Of a stretch of 64,000 nucleotides of DNA, positions 61,493 to 64,000 are shown piece by piece; position 1 is the first letter of the stretch; the number at the start of each line of letters is the position of its first letter. The translations under genes were made by a program, and so were the position numbers. Location: assembly GCF_902706185.1 (NCBI RefSeq), contig NZ_CACSJM010000003.1:1-64000 (forward strand), written 5' to 3'. The notes under the pieces are model-generated. The model made no database searches. It was not told the origin of the DNA and was given only the letters and a program-made list of their open reading frames with translations. This DNA comes from Roseomonas sp. 18066. GTDB taxonomy: Bacteria > Pseudomonadota > Alphaproteobacteria > Acetobacterales > Acetobacteraceae.

Positions 61493-62355
61493 GCGCCACC
61501 ATCCTTCAACCGGCGCTGCCCGGCACCGGCCTGCTGGCGCGCTTCCTGCGCCGGCGCATGGCCGCGGCCGGCGCCGCCCTGGTGCTGCTGCTGGTGCTGG
61601 CCTGCCTGCTGGGCCCGGCGCTGCTGCCCTTCGATCCTTTGCGCATCAACATGCGCGCGCGCTTCCTGCTGCCCTTCTCCGGTCCGCACTGGCTCGGCAC
61701 CGACGAGCTCGGCCGCGACCTGCTGGCGCGCGTGCTCAGCGCCGGGCGCTATTCCCTGGCCATCGGATGCCTGGCGATGCTGCTCAGCCTGCTGGTCGGC
61801 GGCACGGTCGGGCTGGTCGCCGGCTTCTACCAGGGCCGCATCGGCGCCGTGCTGATGCGCTTCGTCGACGGCATGCTCTGCTTCCCCTCGATCTTCCTGC
61901 TGCTGACGCTGGCGGCGCTGACCAGCCCGGGCATCGCCACCACCACGCTGATCATCGGGCTGACCGCCTGGATGGGCGTCGCACGGCTGATCCAGGCCGA
62001 GGTGCGCGCGCTGTGCGAGCGCGACTTCGTCACCGCCGCCCGCGCGCTCGGCCTGCGTGACAGCCGCATCCTGCTGGACGAGCTGCTGCCCAATATCGCC
62101 GCCCCGCTCTGCGTCGCCGCCACCCTGATCGTGGCGCGCGCCATCCTGCTCGAATCCTATGTCAGCTACCTGGGCTACGGCATCCAGCCGCCGGTCGCCA
62201 GCTGGGGCAACATGCTGCAGAAGGCGCAGCAGTATTTCGTCTCCTCGCCCTGGCTGGCGATCCTGCCGGGGCTGATGATCACGCTGGCCGTCACCGGCTT
62301 CAACGCCATCGGCGACGGGCTGCGCGACGCGCTCGACCCGCGGGGGACCCGCTGA
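61489..62355 (+). CDS. ABC transporter permease, DppC/OppC type
   Basis: 288 residues. GPHWLGTDELGRDLLARVLSAGRYSLAIG is the family landmark, the coupling loop is FVTAARALGLRDSRILLDELLPNIAAPL, and SYLGYGIQPPVASWGNML closes the domain. The ATG overlaps the DppB-type stop, and its own stop overlaps the ATG of the next ATPase (TGATG). Confidence 0.93.
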   Translation: MSATILQPALPGTGLLARFLRRRMAAAGAALVLLLVLACLLGPALLPFDPLRINMRARFLLPFSGPHWLGTDELGRDLLARVLSAGRYSLAIGCLAMLLSLLVGGTVGLVAGFYQGRIGAVLMRFVDGMLCFPSIFLLLTLAALTSPGIATTTLIIGLTAWMGVARLIQAEVRALCERDFVTAARALGLRDSRILLDELLPNIAAPLCVAATLIVARAILLESYVSYLGYGIQPPVASWGNMLQKAQQYFVSSPWLAILPGLMITLAVTGFNAIGDGLRDALDPRGTR

Positions 62356-63386
62356 TGACAACCAAAGACACGACAGCGCCGCTGCTGGAGATCCGCGACC
62401 TCGCCGTGCACTTCCCGACGCCGGGCGGCGCGGTGCGCGCGGTCAATGGCGTTAGCTACACGCTGCGGGCCGGCGAGACGCTGGGCATCGTCGGCGAGAG
62501 CGGCTCGGGCAAGAGCGTGCATGTGCTGGCGCTGCTCGGCCTGCTGGCGGCGCGCGGCGGCGCCGGCGCCATCGTCTCCGGCAGCGTCCGCTTCGAAGGG
62601 CAGGAGCTGATCGGCCGCGACGAGCCGGCCCTGCGCGCCCTGCGCGGCCGCCGCATCGGCGTGGTGTTCCAGGACCCGATGAGCTCGCTCAACCCGGTGC
62701 TGACCGTGGGCGAGCAGATCGCCGAGGCGCTGACCAGCCATGGCCTCGGCCGCGCCGCCGCCACGCGCCGCGCGCTGGAGCTGCTGGAGTTGGTCGGCAT
62801 CCGCGAGCCGCAGCGCCGCGCCCGCGACTACCCGCACCAGTTTTCCGGCGGCATGCGGCAGCGGGTGATGATCGCCATCGGCATCGCCTGCGAGCCGAAG
62901 TTGCTGATCGCCGACGAGCCGACCACGGCGCTCGACGTCACGGTGCAGGCGCAGGTGCTCGACCTGATGCGGGATCTTCGCAAGAAACTTGGCATGGCGA
63001 TGATCTGGATCACGCATGACATGGGCGTCGTCGCCGGCATCGCCGAGACGGTGCAGGTGATGTATGGCGGCCGCATCCTGGAGCGTGGCCCGGTGCGCGC
63101 GGTGTTCCACGACACCCGCAACGCCTACACGCTCGGCCTGCTGCAATCGCTGCCCGGCGCCGCGGGGGCGGCGCATCGCAGCCGGCTGACCTCGATCCCC
63201 GGCCAGCCGCCGGACATGACGCGACCGCCGCCGGGCGATCCCTTCGCGCCGCGCAACCGCTTCGCCACGCCGCGCTGCTTCGAGGAGGTGCCGCCGCTGG
63301 CGCAGGTGCCGGACGGCGCGCCCGGCCACCTGGTCGCCGCCTGGTACGACCTGCGCGCAGCGCTGGCCGCCGAGGCCGCGGCATGA
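62355..63386 (+). CDS. ABC transporter ATP-binding protein, DppD/OppD type
   Basis: 343 residues. Walker A GESGSGKSV, Q-loop VVFQDPMSSLNPVLT, signature FSGGMRQRVMIA, Walker B LLIADEPTTALD and switch histidine ITHDMGVVAG are all present. The C-terminal extension contains LTSIPGQPPDMTRPPPGDPFAPRN and a single cysteine, a pattern of the OppD/DppD C-terminal domain; the usual iron-sulfur cysteine cluster is not complete. Linked by ATGA to the second ATPase. Confidence 0.94.
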   Translation: MTTKDTTAPLLEIRDLAVHFPTPGGAVRAVNGVSYTLRAGETLGIVGESGSGKSVHVLALLGLLAARGGAGAIVSGSVRFEGQELIGRDEPALRALRGRRIGVVFQDPMSSLNPVLTVGEQIAEALTSHGLGRAAATRRALELLELVGIREPQRRARDYPHQFSGGMRQRVMIAIGIACEPKLLIADEPTTALDVTVQAQVLDLMRDLRKKLGMAMIWITHDMGVVAGIAETVQVMYGGRILERGPVRAVFHDTRNAYTLGLLQSLPGAAGAAHRSRLTSIPGQPPDMTRPPPGDPFAPRNRFATPRCFEEVPPLAQVPDGAPGHLVAAWYDLRAALAAEAAA

Positions 63387-64000
63387 GCCCGCCGCTGCTC
63401 GAGGTCGATGACCTGGCGCGAAGCTATCGCGGCGGCGACGGCCATGTCGTGCACGCCGTCGACGGCGTCTCCTTCCGCATCGGCGCGGGCGAGACGCTGG
63501 GGCTGGTCGGCGAATCCGGCTCCGGCAAGAGCACCATCGGCCGGCTGGTGCTGCGGCTGGAGCAGGCCGATCGCGGCCGCATCCGCTTCGACGGGCAGGA
63601 GATCGGCGCGCTGCGCGGCGAGGCGCTGCGCCAGCTGCGACCGCGCCTGCAGATGGTGTTCCAGGACCCCTTCGCCTCGCTCAACCCGCGCCGCCGCGTC
63701 GGCGACAGCGTGGCCGCGGGGCTGCGCGCGCATGGGCTGGCCCCCGATGCCGCCGCGCTGCGCGAGCAGGTGGCGGCGCTATTCCGCCGCGTCGGCCTCG
63801 ATCCCGGCCATCTCGACCGGCATCCGCATGAATTCTCCGGCGGCCAGCGGCAGCGCATCGGCATCGCGCGGGCGCTGGCGCTGAAGCCGCGGCTGATCGT
63901 CGCCGACGAGCCGATCACCGCCCTCGACGTCTCGATCCAGGCGCAGATCATCAATCTCTTCCTGGAGCTGCAGCAGGACAGCGGATTGTCCTATCTGTTC
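63383..64000 (+). CDS. ABC transporter ATP-binding protein, DppF/OppF type (cut by window edge)
   Basis: The first 206 codons are visible; the gene runs off the right end. Walker A GESGSGKST, Q-loop MVFQDPFASLNPRRRV, signature FSGGQRQRIGIA and Walker B LIVADEPITALD are present; isoleucine in DEPITALD is a small variation on DEPTSALD. It begins with ATG 63383 overlapping the DppD stop (ATGA). It is the second nucleotide-binding subunit of the importer that starts at 58851. Confidence 0.9.
   Translation, partial: MSPPLLEVDDLARSYRGGDGHVVHAVDGVSFRIGAGETLGLVGESGSGKSTIGRLVLRLEQADRGRIRFDGQEIGALRGEALRQLRPRLQMVFQDPFASLNPRRRVGDSVAAGLRAHGLAPDAAALREQVAALFRRVGLDPGHLDRHPHEFSGGQRQRIGIARALALKPRLIVADEPITALDVSIQAQIINLFLELQQDSGLSYLF

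Noticed and set aside
1-64000. CRISPR arrays, insertion sequences, tRNA or rRNA genes
   Set aside because: No regularly spaced repeats, transposase-like proteins, terminal inverted repeats with target duplications, or cloverleaf-like sequences were noticed in reading the window.

Overview
The window is dense, very GC-rich bacterial chromosome. Codon use favours G/C in third positions, many gene pairs are coupled by ATGA, GTGA or TGATG overlaps, and the gene set suggests an alphaproteobacterium, most likely of the Acetobacteraceae (Roseomonas-like): a membrane-bound PQQ glucose dehydrogenase, many ABC solute-binding proteins, luciferase-like flavin monooxygenases (LLM), a DMFase-like protein and a type-B esterase. 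This placement is inferred from gene content only. No rRNA, tRNA, CRISPR array, insertion sequence or phage gene was seen.

Layout. (1) 295-5589: LLM monooxygenase plus a complete spermidine/putrescine-type importer. (2) 5593-9210 (minus): a second LLM and PQQ glucose dehydrogenase; 9580-10425: HpcH/HpaI aldolase. (3) 10595-14771 (minus): SDR, two solute-binding proteins and a GntR/FCD regulator, divergent from (4) 14892-20155: class III aminotransferase, solute-binding protein and DMFase-like large subunit. A perfect inverted repeat lies between the divergent units. (5) 20274-23393: an exported MetX-like hydrolase, cysteine synthase and serine acetyltransferase. (6) 23404-31803 (minus): a chimeric solute-binding-protein/ATPase remnant, two orphan solute-binding proteins, then a four-gene set of GNAT, M20 deacylase and two LLMs that matches the S-alkylcysteine salvage genes of Bacillus. 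(7) 32226-42838: OsmC, an importer without ATPase, and a full importer with a fused double ATPase coupled to another LLM. (8) 42892-50637: AMP nucleosidase, Mn catalase and ferritin-like protein, PIG-L deacetylase with an acyl-CoA dehydrogenase-like protein, a DUF1349 protein, and a TsuA-like transporter with a periplasmic rhodanese. (9) 51092-58354: esterase and O-acetylhomoserine sulfhydrylase, facing an Aap-type amino-acid importer whose two permeases are fused, with a class V aminotransferase. (10) 58851 to the right edge: a canonical Dpp/Opp-type operon, cut in its last ATPase.

How the genes fit together. The recurring theme is scavenging of organic sulfur and nitrogen: uptake by oligopeptide-type ABC importers, oxidation by five LLM enzymes, deacylation, and re-assimilation of sulfur by serine acetyltransferase, cysteine synthase and sulfhydrylase, with thiosulfate uptake and rhodanese alongside. 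The individual family calls are firm. The substrates and the joint pathway are inference. The most notable items are the GNAT-M20-LLM-LLM set, the in-frame solute-binding-protein/ATPase chimera, the fused Aap permeases without an ATPase gene nearby, and the GntR operator candidate.
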